In this document: one piece after another, positions 22,587-33,660 of the stretch
Position numbering within the stretch: the first letter of the stretch is position 1
How the letters are laid out: every line of letters begins with the position of its first letter
DNA from: Polyodon spathula
Taxonomy: Eukaryota > Chordata > Actinopteri > Acipenseriformes > Polyodontidae
DNA length: 64,000 nt
Assembly: GCF_017654505.1 (NCBI RefSeq)
Contig: NC_054540.1
Span: forward strand, 44,128,054 to 44,192,053
Direction of reading: 5' to 3'
Program-made: the position numbers and the translations under genes
Notes under the pieces: model-generated
Databases searched by the model: none
What the model was told of the DNA's origin: nothing
What the model saw: the letters and a program-made list of their open reading frames with translations, nothing else

Positions 22587-24336
22587 CCCCAGGCAATGCG
22601 AAGCGGCTGGCAACCCCTGGCAATGGGGAGCAACAGGCAACCCCAGGTGATGCGGAGCAACAGGCAACCCCAGGCGATGCGGAAAAACAGGCAATCCCAG
22701 GCAATGCGGAGCAACTGGCAACCCCAGGCAACGCCAGGTAGGCATCCTTGGGCGAAGCGAGGCAGGCATCCTTAGGCGAAGATGTGTGGGCAATCAGGAC
22801 AAGCTGGGGTACTGGTTTTAGCCCACTTCTCGGCCAATGCGGTCAGGCGGTTCTTCCCAGTGCTTCCCTCAGCAGCCTATGAACAAGCTGCTGAGGACCG
22901 CCAGCATCTAGTCCTAGTCATTCTGGTGAAGGGAGAGGCAGCTCCTGCTCCTCTCCCGTTGATGGTGATGGATGCAGAGGCAGCTCCAGCTCCTCTCCTT
23001 GTGATGGTGGGGGAAGTGATACCAGCAGTCATTCATCCTCTGCTGGGTTGATGGGCGGCAATATTGCCAGTAGCCAGGCTGCTACTGGCCATGCTGTCAG
23101 CAGACGTGCTGACAGTGGCGCGAATCTCTCCTTCCGCTTTACCACTGGCAGCAGAAATGCTGCCAATGGTGCGGCTGTCAGCAGACGTGCTGACAGCTCC
23201 CAGACTGACTCCTTCAGCCGGGGCAAGTCCAGCAGTAGAAAAGCCGCTCCCTCTGGTGGGACTCCATCTCCCAGAATTCCTGCAGCGAAATTGCTGCAGG
23301 GAAAGGTGGTCTCTTGACCTCTCCCCCCCCTTTTTCATAGCCGGCAGCTCCCTCTGGTGGGGCTCCGGCCACACTGATCCCTGCGGCCAAGCAGAGCTGA
23401 CGACGACCCCTGGCGAAGTTCCAGCGACCCCCGGCAAAGCGGAGCGGCTGGCAACCCTAGGCGATGCGGATCAACAGGCAACCCCAGGCTATGCGGAGCA
23501 ACATGCAACCCCAGGTGATGCAGAGCAACAGGCAAACCCAGGCAATGTGGAGCAACTGGCAACCCCAGGTGATGCGGAGCAACTGGCAACCCCAGGCGAT
23601 GCACAGCAACAGGTAACCCTAGGCGATGCGGAGGAACTAGCAACCCCAGGCAATGCCAGGCAGGCATCTTTGGGTGAAGCGAGGAAGGCGACCTTGGGCG
23701 AAGCGAGGCAGGCATCTTTGGGCGAATATGTGTGGGGAGTCAGAAAGAGCTGGGATGCGGGTTTTAACCCACTTCTCGGCCACTGCGGTCGGGCGGTTCT
23801 TCCCAGTGCTTCCCTCAGCAGCCTATGAACAAGCTGCTGAGGACCGCCAGCATCTAGTCCTAGTCCTTCTGGTGAAGGGAGAGGCAGCTCCTGCTCCTCT
23901 CCCCTTGATGGTGATGGAGGCAGAGGCAGCTCCAGCTCCTCCCCTCGTGATGGTGGGGGAAGTGATACCAGCAGGCATTCATCCTCTGCTGGTGGACGGG
24001 GACCCAGCAGGCATTCACCCTCTGCTGGTGGACAGGGACCCAGCAGACATTCACCCTCTGCTGGTGGAGGTGGCGGAGGCAGAGAAAGCTCCAGTTCTGC
24101 TTCTCGCGGTGGAGGTGGCAGAGGCAGAGGCAGCTCCTGCTGCTCTGCTCCTCGCGGTGGGGGTGGCGGATGCAGAGGCAGCTCCTGCTGCTCTGCTCCT
24201 GCCGATGGAGGTGGTGGAATCGTGTAGTCTTCTGGCGACGAAGGTGGAAGCGGCATGTAGTCTCCTGGCGGTGGAGGTGGAAACAGTGTGTAGTCTCCTG
24301 GAGTTGGAGGTGGGAGCGGCGTGTATTCTACCCTTA

Positions 24337-24971
24337 TGTGGCAGGAAATGGCTTTGCGGGGACCCAGACCAGAAGAAGCATGACCAAAACAGAAGGTACG
24401 ATGCAGTGGCGCGTGCACCGTTTTATTAAAGAAAAAAAAATATATATATATTTGAACAAAAAATAACACTTGCTCACAGAGCAAAATAAAAGTTTTGAAA
24501 TAAAACAAATCTCGAACACAAAAAATAAACTCTAAGGTCAGGCTGAGCAACTGCCTTCACTGATCCTTATTTTCTTTTTTAAATATCTTTCTCGCCTCTC
24601 GCTTTCATGTTCTCCACTTCTGAACTCCCCCCCCCCCCCCCCCCCCCCCCCCGGAGTGCAGAGAGCTGCCAGTATTTATACAGGTGACCATCTCCCGATT
24701 AGCAATAAATTAATCACTTAATTAATTCGGGAGATGGTCACCTTCTGCACGGGTTTTAATAAGGTGGATGGGGCTTCCCATCCACGCTGCAAAACAAAAC
24801 GCACGGCGGTTCGCCGTCATTTATAAACAAATACATTTTTAAAACAATAACACAAAAATGCATGACTGTGCCGTCATACAAAATAATAAACAAATACAAA
24901 ATAACACAGGGGCAGAGGGGAAGACCCAGTTTCTAAAATAAATACTGTGCAGGGCTGCTCGCCCTGTTACA
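24337..24971 (-). mobile_element. solo LTR, family 3
   Basis: Begins TGTGGCAGG, ends CCTGTTACA, with a perfect 5-bp duplication CCTTA (24332-24336 and 24972-24976). It is 635 bp and inserted in the gag-like frame of the family 1 element. A poly-C run lies at about 24628-24652. A second copy is at 36427-37010. Confidence 0.88.
24671..24742 (-). promoter_or_regulatory. LTR palindrome next to TATA box
   Basis: GGTGACCATCTCCCGA (24683-24698) and its exact complement (24727-24742) form a 16-bp perfect inverted repeat with a 28-nt AT-rich loop. On the minus strand the palindrome is followed at once by TGTATAAATACT. Confidence 0.65.
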
Positions 24972-25599
24972 CCTTATTACAAGGGACTGGTGCGACTCTC
25001 CCTCCCTTGCAGGGGAGTGGTGCGGCTCTCCCTCATTGGCAGGGGACTGGTGAGGCTCTTCCTCACTGGCAGGGGAAAGTGATGGAGGCAGACTCCTCCA
25101 GGGAGTTTGGGGTGTGTTCCTTCTCATACGCCTCCCATCGCTCCCTGTCCATCAGCCACAGGAACCGGATGGCTATGGGCATGGACTGGGCCTCCAGCCC
25201 AGCATTGTCCTGGATCCAGTCCCTTAGACTGATGGCATCTTCTGACATTTTTTTGTTTTTGTTTATGTTTTTTTGTTGTTGTTGTTTTTTAAACTGTGGT
25301 TCCTGCTCTGATCTGCGTCTAGGAGGCGCTGGTAATCCCATTATGACACCACGTGTCACAAAGACGGCTGTAGAGGGTGACATCAGACCAGAAACAGGAA
25401 CCAGGAAATAAACAACTGAGAGGTGGAGTTTGGTGGAGCTGAGCGAATGGTCTCACTCAGCATTTAATGAATGAACAGAACAGTAAATTAAATGGTTGTA
25501 ACAAACAAAAACACAGGACACGGCAGTTTCGCCAAATTAAAGAGTCAAACAAAACGGACTACACAGACAAACACGGTGAGCTGATATTTTAACTATTAA

Positions 25600-25677
25600 C
25601 TATTATTATTATTATTATTATTATTATTTATTATTATTATTATTATTATTATTGTTATTATTATTATTATTATTATA
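25600..25677. repeat. (TTA)n microsatellite in the LTR
   Basis: About 25 TTA units at a point where the partner LTR (20034-20051) has only a few and the LTR at 39230 has more than 40. The array lies within LTR sequence. Confidence 0.85.
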
Positions 25678-25848
25678 ACCTCCGTCTCCAATCCCGTTTT
25701 CCACTCACTGAACACACAACCCAGAGAGAGTGAAAACATACTGCTTTTATGCAGCTGTACTGAGACTCGATTGCTAATCAATCATTCAATTGGAGTCGCG
25801 GTACAACTGCACGTGAATTAATAAAGTGCAATTCCCCGTGCTCACATA

Positions 25849-27468
25849 CAGTGGCTTGCGAAAGTATTGACCCCCCCTTGGCATTTTTCCTATTTTGTTG
25901 CCTTACAACCTGGAATTAAAATTGATTTTTATTTGGATTTCATGTAATGGACATACACAAAATAGTCCAAATTGGTGAAGTGAAATGAAAAAAATAACTT
26001 GTTTCAAAAAATTCTAAAAAATAAATAACGGAAAAGTGGTGCGTGCATAAGTATTCACCCCCTTTGCTATTAAGCCTCTAAATAAAATCTGGTGCAACCA
26101 ATTACCTTCAGAAGTCAAATAATTAGTTAAATAAAGTCCACCTGTGTGCAATCTAAGTGTCACATAATCTGTCACATGATCTCAGTATATATACACCTGT
26201 TCTGAAAGGCCCCAGAGTCTGCAACACCACTAAGCAAGGGGCACCACCAAGCAAGCGGCACCATGAAGGAGCTCTCCAAACAGGTCAGGGACAAAGTTGT
26301 GGAGAAGTACAGATCAGGGTTGGGTTATAAAAAAATATCCGAAACTTTGAACATCCCACGGAGCACCATTAAAGCCATTATTAAAAAATGGAAAGAATAT
26401 GGCACCACAACAAACCTGGCAAGAGAGGGCCGACCCCCAAAACTCACGGACTAGGCAAGGAGGGCATTAATCAGAGAGGCAACAAAGTGACCAAAGATAA
26501 CCCTGAAGGAGCTGCAAAGCTCCACAGCGGAGATTGGAGTATCTGTCCATAGGACCACTTTTAGCAGTACACTCCACAGAGCTGGGCTTTACGGAAGAGT
26601 GGTCAGAAAAAAGCCATTGCTTAAAGAAAAAAATAAGCTAACATGTTTGGTGTTTGCCAAAAGGCATGTGGGAGACTCCCCAAACATATGGAAGAAGGTA
26701 CTTCTGAGACTAAAATTGAGCTTTTTGGCCATCAAGGAAAACGTTATGTCTGGCGCAAACCCAACACCTCTCATCACCCCGAGAACACCATCCCCACAGT
26801 GAAGCATGGTGGTGGCAGCATCATGCTGTGGGGATGTTTTTCATCGGCAGAGACTGGGAAACTGGTCAGAATTGAAGGAATGATGGATGACGCTAAAAAC
26901 AGGGAAATTCTTGAGGGAAACCTGTTTCAGTCTTCCAGAGATGGAGGTTCACCTTCCAGCAGGACAATGACCCTAAGCATACTGCTAAAGCAACACTCGA
27001 GTGGTTTAAGGGGAAACATTTAAATGTCTTGGAATGGACTAGTCAAAGCCCAGACCTCAATCCAATTGAGAATCTGTGGTATGACTTAAAGATTGCTGTA
27101 CACCAGCGGAACCCATCCAACTTGAAGGTTTTTGCCTTGAAGAATGGGCAAAAATCCCAGTGGCTAGATGTGCCAAGTTTATAGATACATACCCCAAGAG
27201 ACTTGCAGCTGTAATTGCTGCAAAAGGTGGCTCTACAAAGTATTGACTTTGGGGGGGGGGGGGAATAGTTATGCATGCTCAAGTTTTCTGTTTTTTTGTC
27301 TTATTTCTTGTTTGTTTCACAATAAAAAATATTTAGCATCTTCAAAGTGGTACGCATGTTGTTTAAATCAAATGATACAAACCCCCAAAAAATCAATTTT
27401 AATTCCAGATTGTGAGGCAGCAAAACAGGAAAAATGCCAAGGGGGGTCAATACTTTCGTAAGCCACTG
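25849..27468 (+). mobile_element. Tc1-like element inserted in an LTR
   Basis: Starts CAGTGGCTTGCGAAAGTATT, ends in the complement, GTAAGCCACTG, and is flanked by TA at 25847-25848 and 27469-27470. At 1620 bp it is full length. The uninterrupted partner LTR shows the empty site. Confidence 0.92.
26263..27245 (+). pseudogene. Tc1-like transposase, full length but broken
   Basis: The ATG at 26263 (MKELSKQVRDKVVEKYRSGL) opens the frame. It ends at a TAG (26452) just after the basic GRPPKL motif, where family members read on. A second in-frame stop follows at 26488. Near 26700 about seven bases are missing relative to the family motif W-S-D-E-T-K, which removes the first catalytic Asp and shifts the frame. 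Downstream, [33 protein letters not shown] and, after another shift near 26950, [13 protein letters not shown] are readable. Two of three DDE motifs can be traced. The length agrees with a 340-residue Tc1 transposase, but the protein cannot be made. Confidence 0.85.
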
Positions 27469-27658
27469 TAATATTACATTTTACTTGCATGTGAAGTGCT
27501 GTGCAATCCTCGTGCCTAAATACAAATATACATTTTAAACACTCGTGTTACACAGACCCGTTATCAATGACCAAGTGTACCGATGACTATACACCAACAT
27601 TAACACACAACATACAACACAAAATATACAGAGAGGCGAGGCACTTTGCCACAGCCAC

Positions 27659-30069
27659 ATATTTTCACTTCTCATTGGTCAGTTTCTCCATGTTAAGGTA
27701 TGAGCAGCTCCAGGATCAGTTCAACATTATGGATCAGTGGAACCTGATCCAGATCCCAGTAGTAAAACATCATCTCATGATCCTGCTCCAGTGATCCCGG
27801 ATCCAATCCCATTTTCCATCCCACTGACTTCTATACTGACTCGCGATTATATCAATAAATTATCATGAAATAAAAGTTTTAGCAGAAATGATAATTATAG
27901 AGAACACAAGTAGGATAGGACATGTTAAATAATTTAATATTAGGAAAATGTAGACAATATTAAATATTTCTTCTAGACAGATTCCTCATGGCTGATTGTG
28001 GGGAAGCATATTATAGCTACACACAACTCTGAAGCCTATTAGTGAATTGTTGTGCACTGGAGCTCATGCAACACTAATATGCTTCCCCAGCCTTGGAGTG
28101 TTTTGAAAAATATACTTTTACCCAGAATAATTGGTAAACATGTCAAATAATGGTCTAAGCAGAAAATGCAACAGATACAAAATGAAATGATAGGAAATGT
28201 AGATGATACAGTGTCGCTTTAATACTTTAATAATCAGAGCTTCAGCTTTTTAATCATTTATAATCAAAGCGGAGACCGTTAACACAAATCTTCCCCTGTA
28301 AGGCCACTTCATATATAGTATGATGTGCAGGGAAAAGAAACAGCTTTCTGGCCATGAAACATTACTTTTCAAAGGCAGGAATGTGTCCGTGTTTGAATGG
28401 CAGCGAAAGAAATTTCAGTTTGACATGAAATCTCAGATTTAGTCTTAGAGGGAGCCATGAGAGGCTTCTTTTAGACATTTTAAACAGAATCCTACTTCAA
28501 AAAAAAGTTGAACTCAAGTGCCTTCAGAATTCAAAATACACCAATATTTTCTATTACTGCAAACATCAAAGTGTGGGGTGGAGTTGAATAAAGGAGAGAA
28601 AGTGAGGTGCAAAAAAAATGTTCACTATCTCTGTGGATGAGCTTGTCCTATAGATTGTATTATATGGTGTTATTTTAGACAAGTTCATGATTTGTTCCCT
28701 AAGAAACACAGTTTTCATAGAATTACAGAGGATGAAATAGGTCAAACGTACACTGAGTCTGGGGGAACCAGCGATCCATTCGACTGACAATTAGGAGGAA
28801 TCGGAGAGACGAAGAACAGTGGGTGAAGGCAAAAGAAGAAACCACTGCTAAGGCAGAAGGGTCAGCTTGTATTGTAAGACCAGGGCAGGACGACACCTTA
28901 CCCCTGTTTTGAAATCTCTGGTGGATATTGGGCTGGTTTTAAAGTCACATGGCATTGCAGGTTCTTGTCTATATTCAGAACTACTCGTTCCACATAACAC
29001 ATGCCTCATCATGCCTGGGGATCTCAAGATCTTGGTTTATTAGTTACTCAGGGAGTGTAGGCTTTTTCAAACTATAGGGCCAAAACTCAATTCCAAAATG
29101 CTTCAAAATGATCTTGTAGACTTATTTTTATAATTTGGCATTTACAGCACTCAAGGCCTCTGTATTTGAATATTATAGTGTCTGTCTTTGAATATTATAG
29201 TACAAGTTTATCTGTGTTTTTATTGTAATTTTGTTTTGGAGCTGTGTGGACCTGTGTTTTATAACAGTATTTTTTTATCTATATGTGCAGGGCTTTGAGA
29301 TGAAGAACGTTTCAATTGTATGAAGTAATCCTTTAACTCAAAACAGTAAGAACTGAGTTGGAAAGAAATGTGTGACAGGTTTAGTAGTTTTAGGATGGCA
29401 GCATTAAGATCAACGCTTTTCAGATAATTAAAATAGACCTCAGTTTCAACCTGTTCCTTTCTGTTGATCTTTACCATGCATATGAGCATTACAGCCATTG
29501 CACGGATGGAGTAATAGTGCACTGAAGCCCGTGGTAAATGAATGTCATGTTTTGTCACCGACTGTCTGCTTAGCTAATAGTCCCTGTCTACAATGATTGA
29601 TGCCACAGCTCCACCAGAGACGACATTCTCATTTGTACGGAACTGGTGCTGTCTCAAAACAAAATGAAGGGTAAATATTATTAAAGGCAGGAGTAACCTT
29701 TCTAGAAATGATTCTGTCACTTTGTGGCAAGTTCATTCTGTTTCTGTCAGAATAAATGTACTGGATAGTAAACATGAAGAAAGCTGCAGCTAGTAGAGCA
29801 GACACAGAAAACAAATCCCAAGTGTGCAAGATAAAATTTACTAACACTATGCAGCTGGATTAATGAAATACAAAACCTAGTGTATCAGAACTGAAAGGGC
29901 AACTTGATGTGTGCATCAAATATTAGGTAACTTTACAATGTATTCTTGTTTAAATTAACATTAATATTGTATATCCTTATATGTTTATAATTACATCCTG
30001 GTGATTTTTAGTTTAAATCGACCCTGTGACCCTCAAAATACCCCTTAAACATCTCCAAGTTCACAGGCT
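27659..30069. other. no recognised gene
   Basis: About 2.4 kb without supported coding sequence or a known repeat, the longest plain stretch of the left half. It contains one notable inverted repeat at 28000-28088. Confidence 0.5.
28000..28088. other. inverted repeat with 14-bp perfect stem
   Basis: GGGGAAGCATATTA at 28000-28013 pairs exactly with TAATATGCTTCCCC at 28075-28088, with partial pairing continuing inward. It could be the end pair of a small MITE or a hairpin RNA; neither can be decided here. Confidence 0.55.
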
Positions 30070-30590
30070 ATGAGTGACCTCAACACCGCCAGTTATGACC
30101 TGGTCAAGCTGGCCATTCTCCGCCGCCTCAACATAACAGCAGAGACCCACCGGGTACGGTTCAGGGAGTACAGAAGATCCCCGGAGACACGCCCCAGGGT
30201 GGTTGTGGGGCAGTTGTGTGACCACATGGTACACTGGCTGACCCCCGAGAAGAAAACCAACCTGCAAATGGGGGAAGAGGTGGTTGTGGAGCAGTTCTGC
30301 CATGTGGTCGGTGCCGATACCCAGGCCTGGAAATGGCGCCACAACCCCAACACCCTGGAAGACACTAGCCGAGGACTTTGTGGACTCCCTAGTCTCCATC
30401 CAGAATGGGATACTGTCGGTTCCCACCCTTCAGAACAGTCAACCCCTACATCTCTCTCCTCCACCACCACCACCACCACCACCACCAACATTCCCGGGAC
30501 CTAGACCTCTGAGACCTGACCCCAATGGGCAACCTTGCCTCCTCTTCATGGAGACCAAGGTTGGCCCCCAGCTGGGGTAAAGCTGCTGCC
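30070..30590 (+). pseudogene. Gypsy (Gmr1-like) gag with SCAN-like capsid region
   Basis: ATG 30070 opens MSDLNTASYDLVKLAILRRL. It continues with ETHRVRFREYRR, HWLTPEKKTN and VVEQFCHVVG, which is the helical pattern shared by SCAN domains and the capsid of Gmr1-like Gypsy elements. A frameshift near 30360 moves the reading to LAEDFVDSLVSIQNG and a stretch of twelve prolines. In the element this would be the structural protein. Protease and polymerase remnants follow in order, so the 30-32.3 kb region is one decayed Gypsy in plus orientation. LTRs were not found. Confidence 0.7.
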
Positions 30591-30689
30591 CCTGCCTTGT
30601 TGCCATATCAGCAACAGGACAGATATCTAACTATTGCTCCCTCTGTTTTAGGTATAACCAACCCGGGGCATCTGCCCAGATCATGCCCC

Positions 30690-31112
30690 GCTGCCATGGA
30701 GTGTGACATGGCCATGTTTAATTGGGCACCTGAGCTAGGTAAGCATGGGGAAAATGGTCGGGAGGGGCCTTATATGATTGATGTGGTTTTAGGCAATGTG
30801 AAAACCCACGCATTAGTGGACACAGGATGTGAGCAAACCTTAATTAGAACAGCTCTCTTGGGCAGTGTGTCTTGGCGGCCACGAGGTCAGGTGGCCATCT
30901 CCTGTATCCATGGAGACATGACAGCATACCCCACCCTAAAAGTATATTTAATGGTCGGAAAGATAAAATGTCACCTGGTAGTAGGGGTGGCGGAAAGGTT
31001 GCCACACCCAGTTATTCTGGGCCGAGACTGGCCAAAATTAAAACAATTGGTGCAAATAATGGCAGTCTCAGCCACACACGTAAACGTGGCAGAAACAAAC
31101 AAAATGGAATGA
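30690..31112 (+). pseudogene. Gypsy aspartic protease region
   Basis: The frame contains HALVDTGCEQTLIRTALL, with the catalytic D-T-G of retropepsins, and later HPVILGRDWPKLKQL, matching the ILG-x-DW motif near the protease C-terminus. The open frame runs on to 31112, where it ends after VNVAETNKME. The active-site triplet is intact. It sits between gag and the reverse transcriptase, as expected for Gypsy elements. Confidence 0.75.
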
Positions 31113-31405
31113 ATTGGTAATGTGTTTCGTATTTTCTCCGATTTTCCGACCTAGAAAAACAAAAAATGAGAGAATGACTGCAAAAAGGGAGGGAGCATTA
31201 CTGAGACAAAGCTGGGGTCTGGTGGGTGAGTGCTTGAATGTTAATAAACGCCAGTCAGGGGAGTCAGAATGCAATGTAACTGAGAAGGTGAGGTTACTGG
31301 GCCATTCAGGGCAGATGCTACTCTGGCTCCTCTCAATATACCAGACATATGGTACTCAAGTGCTGACATAATGTGGGGCCAACATAATGACCCTTCACTA
31401 GTGCA

Positions 31406-31700
31406 CATGGGCGGAATGGTGGCATGGTGGTTAGCGTTACTGCATCACAATGCCAGGATGGCAGTTTCAATTCCAACCTAGGGGCCTGACTGTGTGGAGT
31501 TTGCATGTTCTCCCTGTGTCTGCATGGGTTTTCTCCATTTTCCTCCCACAGTCAAAAGACATACTATTCAGGTTGATTGGTCATTCTAAATTAACCTCTC
31601 TGTGTGTGTGGTACTCTGCAATGTACTGGTATCCTGTCCAGGGTGTAGTCCTGCCTTTCACCTTGTGTCCTACTAAGAGATGCCTGGATTTTGTCTGTTG
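31406..31700 (+). repeat. V-SINE-like tRNA-derived SINE
   Basis: GGCGGAATGGTGGCATGGTGG with GTTAGCG (A-box side), AGTTTCAATTCC (decayed B box), TGTGGAGTTTGCATGTTCTC and CCTGTCCAGGGTGTAGTCCTG follow the order of vertebrate V-SINEs. It is inserted between the protease and polymerase remnants of the Gypsy element. Confidence 0.75.
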
Positions 31701-31808
31701 TTTGGCTCAGTGCAACCTCAAATCAGATCATCACCAACAACAGCAGCATTACAATAAAAATGCACTATTGAGCCTTCAAGTAGCGAGTGGTGCAGTTCAA
31801 TTGTCATA

Positions 31809-32250
31809 GTGGCAAAGAAAGACTGCACCAATCGCTTCTGTGCAGATTTCCGAAAGGTAAACGCTATTGCCAAGTTCGATGTATACCCTTTGGCTCAGGT
31901 CAACAAATTTTTAGACACACTGGGAAAGGCGAAGTTTATCTCGACTGGACCTGAAAAAGGGTTGATAGCAGATCCCCTTAACCTGCAGTTCTAGAGAGAA
32001 AACCGCATTTTCAACACCAGAAGGTCTGTTTTATATCAAAACCATACTGTTTGAGCTACATGGTATGCCCGCTGCCTTTCAGAATATGATGGACCAGGTT
32101 TTATTCCCACATCATGAATGTGCAGCAGTGTATATTGATGATGTGGTGATTTACAGCTCCAACTGGCAAGAGCATTTGGCAAGGATTACAGCAGTCCTTC
32201 AGTCTCTAAGGGCAGCCCAGCTAACAGCCAACTTGAGAAAATTTGCATAT
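31809..32250 (+). pseudogene. Gypsy reverse transcriptase fragment
   Basis: RFCADFRKVNAIAKFDVYPL and FLDTLGKAKFIST begin the finger/palm region. A two-base deletion then shifts the frame, so the first catalytic Asp can be read only out of frame. After in-frame stops, REKTAFSTPEGLF, MPAAFQNMMDQVL and AAVYIDDVVIYSSNWQEHL follow, with the catalytic Y-I-D-D intact. The sequence ends at about 32245 in a TA array; connection, RNase H and integrase are absent. The high similarity of the readable parts to Gmr1/Mag-type Gypsy polymerases supports the call. Confidence 0.82.
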
Positions 32251-32542
32251 ATATATATATATAGATATATATATATAATATATATATATATATATTATAT
32301 ATATAGAAAGTGAAAGTAATATATATTTGAAAAGAGTATGATTCTGAGACATTTTGTCTGCCTGACCTCCTCACACAATACAGAATAATGCTTAGTCCTC
32401 CTGGATTGTCACTCTGTCTCTAGACTTGAGACTGACAGTCATCACTGCCTTATTATAGCTGGGAGCCGATTCAATGCATTTTCAATATATATGTATATAC
32501 ACATACATATATATATATATTATTATATATATATATAATATA

Positions 32543-32578
<36 letters not shown>
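32246..32578. repeat. TA-rich arrays
   Basis: TA arrays at about 32246-32305 and 32485-32578 enclose 180 bases of ordinary sequence with no gene. The second array abuts the MITE. Confidence 0.85.
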
Positions 32579-32581
<3 letters not shown>

Positions 32582-32917
32582 CCTTGCAAAAGTATTCAGA
32601 CCCCTGACCAATTCTCTCATATTACTGAATTACAAATGGTGCATTGAATGCACATGCTTATCTCAAAAGACTTAAAGCTGTTATTGCAGCGAAATGTGGC
32701 TCTACTAAATATTAATGTGTGGGGGTTGAAGATATTTCAGTTTTTTATTTTTCTTAAAAATATTTCCCAACATAAAACCAAGGTCACCTTACAATAATTC
32801 ATTCTGAGTTTCAGTGTTTAAAAATACAATATCAAACAGAACGAAATTTCAATGTACCATTTGCAATTCGGTAATATGAGAGAATTGGTCAGGGGTCTGA
32901 ATACTTTTGCAAGGCAC
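32579..32917. mobile_element. MITE derived from Tc1 family B
   Basis: Left end GTGCCTTGCAAAAGTATTCA and right end ACTTTTGCAAGGCAC match the termini of the element at 4922-6490. Only about 340 bases remain, comprising both terminal repeats and the last few transposase codons. TA arrays lie on both sides. Confidence 0.88.
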
Positions 32918-32939
32918 TAATATATATATATATATATAT

Positions 32940-33590
32940 TGCAAGGGATTGGTCGGTTAAAAAACGTAAAAGTCAATGTAAACAAACTGGTTGTAAGCAA
33001 AATAATTAGTATAAAGTGTTTGGGATTAAAACTAAAGATTGGTTAATTAATACACTGTTAATTGATAAAAGGTTTGTTAAAAAGGGAGATTAAAATTAAA
33101 TCGGGCTTAAAATAAATAGTTCTTATTGTGGAGAGACAATACAATGGGGGCACTAGGACCCGGTAGTGGCTACAGGAATTGGGACCAACTCCAGGTTTAT
33201 TTAATAGACTAATTAGCAGATTAATTAAGACTGTTTAAACGAGTGTGAGAGGCTGTTTTTCGTGAGGGAGAACGTGAGGAGTTTGGTTAGTGATTGGGAG
33301 AGTAAACAGAGGAAACTATTTGCGATTGAGTTATTGGTAAACGAACACTGAAACAGGTATTTTGGTTTTTGGATTTGGATTGTGAATTGGTTTTGAAGAC
33401 GAGGCAACAGGCTTAGCCTGCCTTGTTATTAGTTAGAGAAAGAAATGTTTAGATCGTGCCCGAGAACGGGTTAAGTTTTGTTCTGTTTATTTTTCTTTTT
33501 ATTATTTGAAACAATAAACACAGTGTTTCCTGGCATCCTGTGTTTAAAACGTTTATTCGGAGAAGGAAAATGTGTGACTGGAGGGCAATC
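32940..33590 (+). other. unassigned LTR-like sequence
   Basis: An AATAAA-type signal occurs near 33511, and the base composition resembles an LTR, but no paired copy, TG...CA ends or target duplication was found. It could be the 3' LTR remnant of the Gypsy upstream. No gene is seen. Confidence 0.25.
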
Positions 33591-33591
33591 C

Positions 33592-33595
<4 letters not shown>

Positions 33596-33657
<62 letters not shown>
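33596..33657. repeat. (TA)n microsatellite
   Basis: About 30 TA units. From 33660 to 35500 there is no recognised gene; a poly-T run lies near 34587-34608. Confidence 0.95.

Positions 33658-33660
<3 letters not shown>

Larger units (their letters stand above)
20515..23985. repeat. internal tandem duplication within the LTR element
   Basis: The segment starting GGGTTGATGGGCGGCAA at about 20517 recurs at about 23044, and CACTTCTCGGCC...AGCAGCCTATGAACAAGC near 22825 recurs near 23770. Two copies of a roughly 0.9-kb unit are therefore present, one of them split by the LINE. Both contain 27-bp repeats of the GGCAACCCCAGGCGATGCGG type (22590-22740 and 23450-23650). Confidence 0.7.
23489..25248 (-). 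pseudogene. proline-rich gag-like ORF of family 1 LTR element, interrupted
   Basis: The frame begins at ATG 25248 (MSEDAISLRDWIQDNAGLEA), some 105 bases inside the 5' LTR, where gag would start. An acidic and aromatic N-terminal region is followed after a frame change by repeats of the SPANEGEPHQ type. The family 3 solo LTR then interrupts it (24337-24971). The rest (about 24336-23489) is proline-rich, with units such as PPPPAEGECLLG and ASPGVACCS. A zinc knuckle is not evident here, unlike in the short copy at 14526. The function is unknown; position and comparison with the sister copies suggest a rapidly changing gag-like protein. Confidence 0.45.
19788..27653 (-). mobile_element. LTR retroelement without pol (family 1), with nested insertions
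   Basis: It starts TGTCACAAAGACGG and ends CACTTTGCCACA, with a perfect 5-bp duplication GCCAC at 19783-19787 and 27654-27658. LTRs are 19788-20405 (618 bp) and 25354-27653 (about 680 bp without the nested Tc1). On the minus strand, a purine-rich tract (complement of 20406-20422) abuts the 3' LTR, and a TGGTGTC sequence two bases inside the 5' LTR could be the primer-binding site. Three insertions lie inside: a CR1-like LINE, a solo LTR of family 3, and a Tc1 within the 5' LTR. Without them the element is about 4 kb. No reverse transcriptase, RNase H or integrase of its own is visible. Confidence 0.85.

Noticed and set aside
23064..24429. Two plus-strand frames of about 255 codons across the family 1 LTR interior
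   Set aside because: They are shadows of the minus-strand repeats; repeat periods divisible by three keep all frames open.
30435..30495. A coding triplet-repeat (CAC)n disease-type expansion
   Set aside because: It is a short proline-coding stretch inside a dead Gypsy gag.
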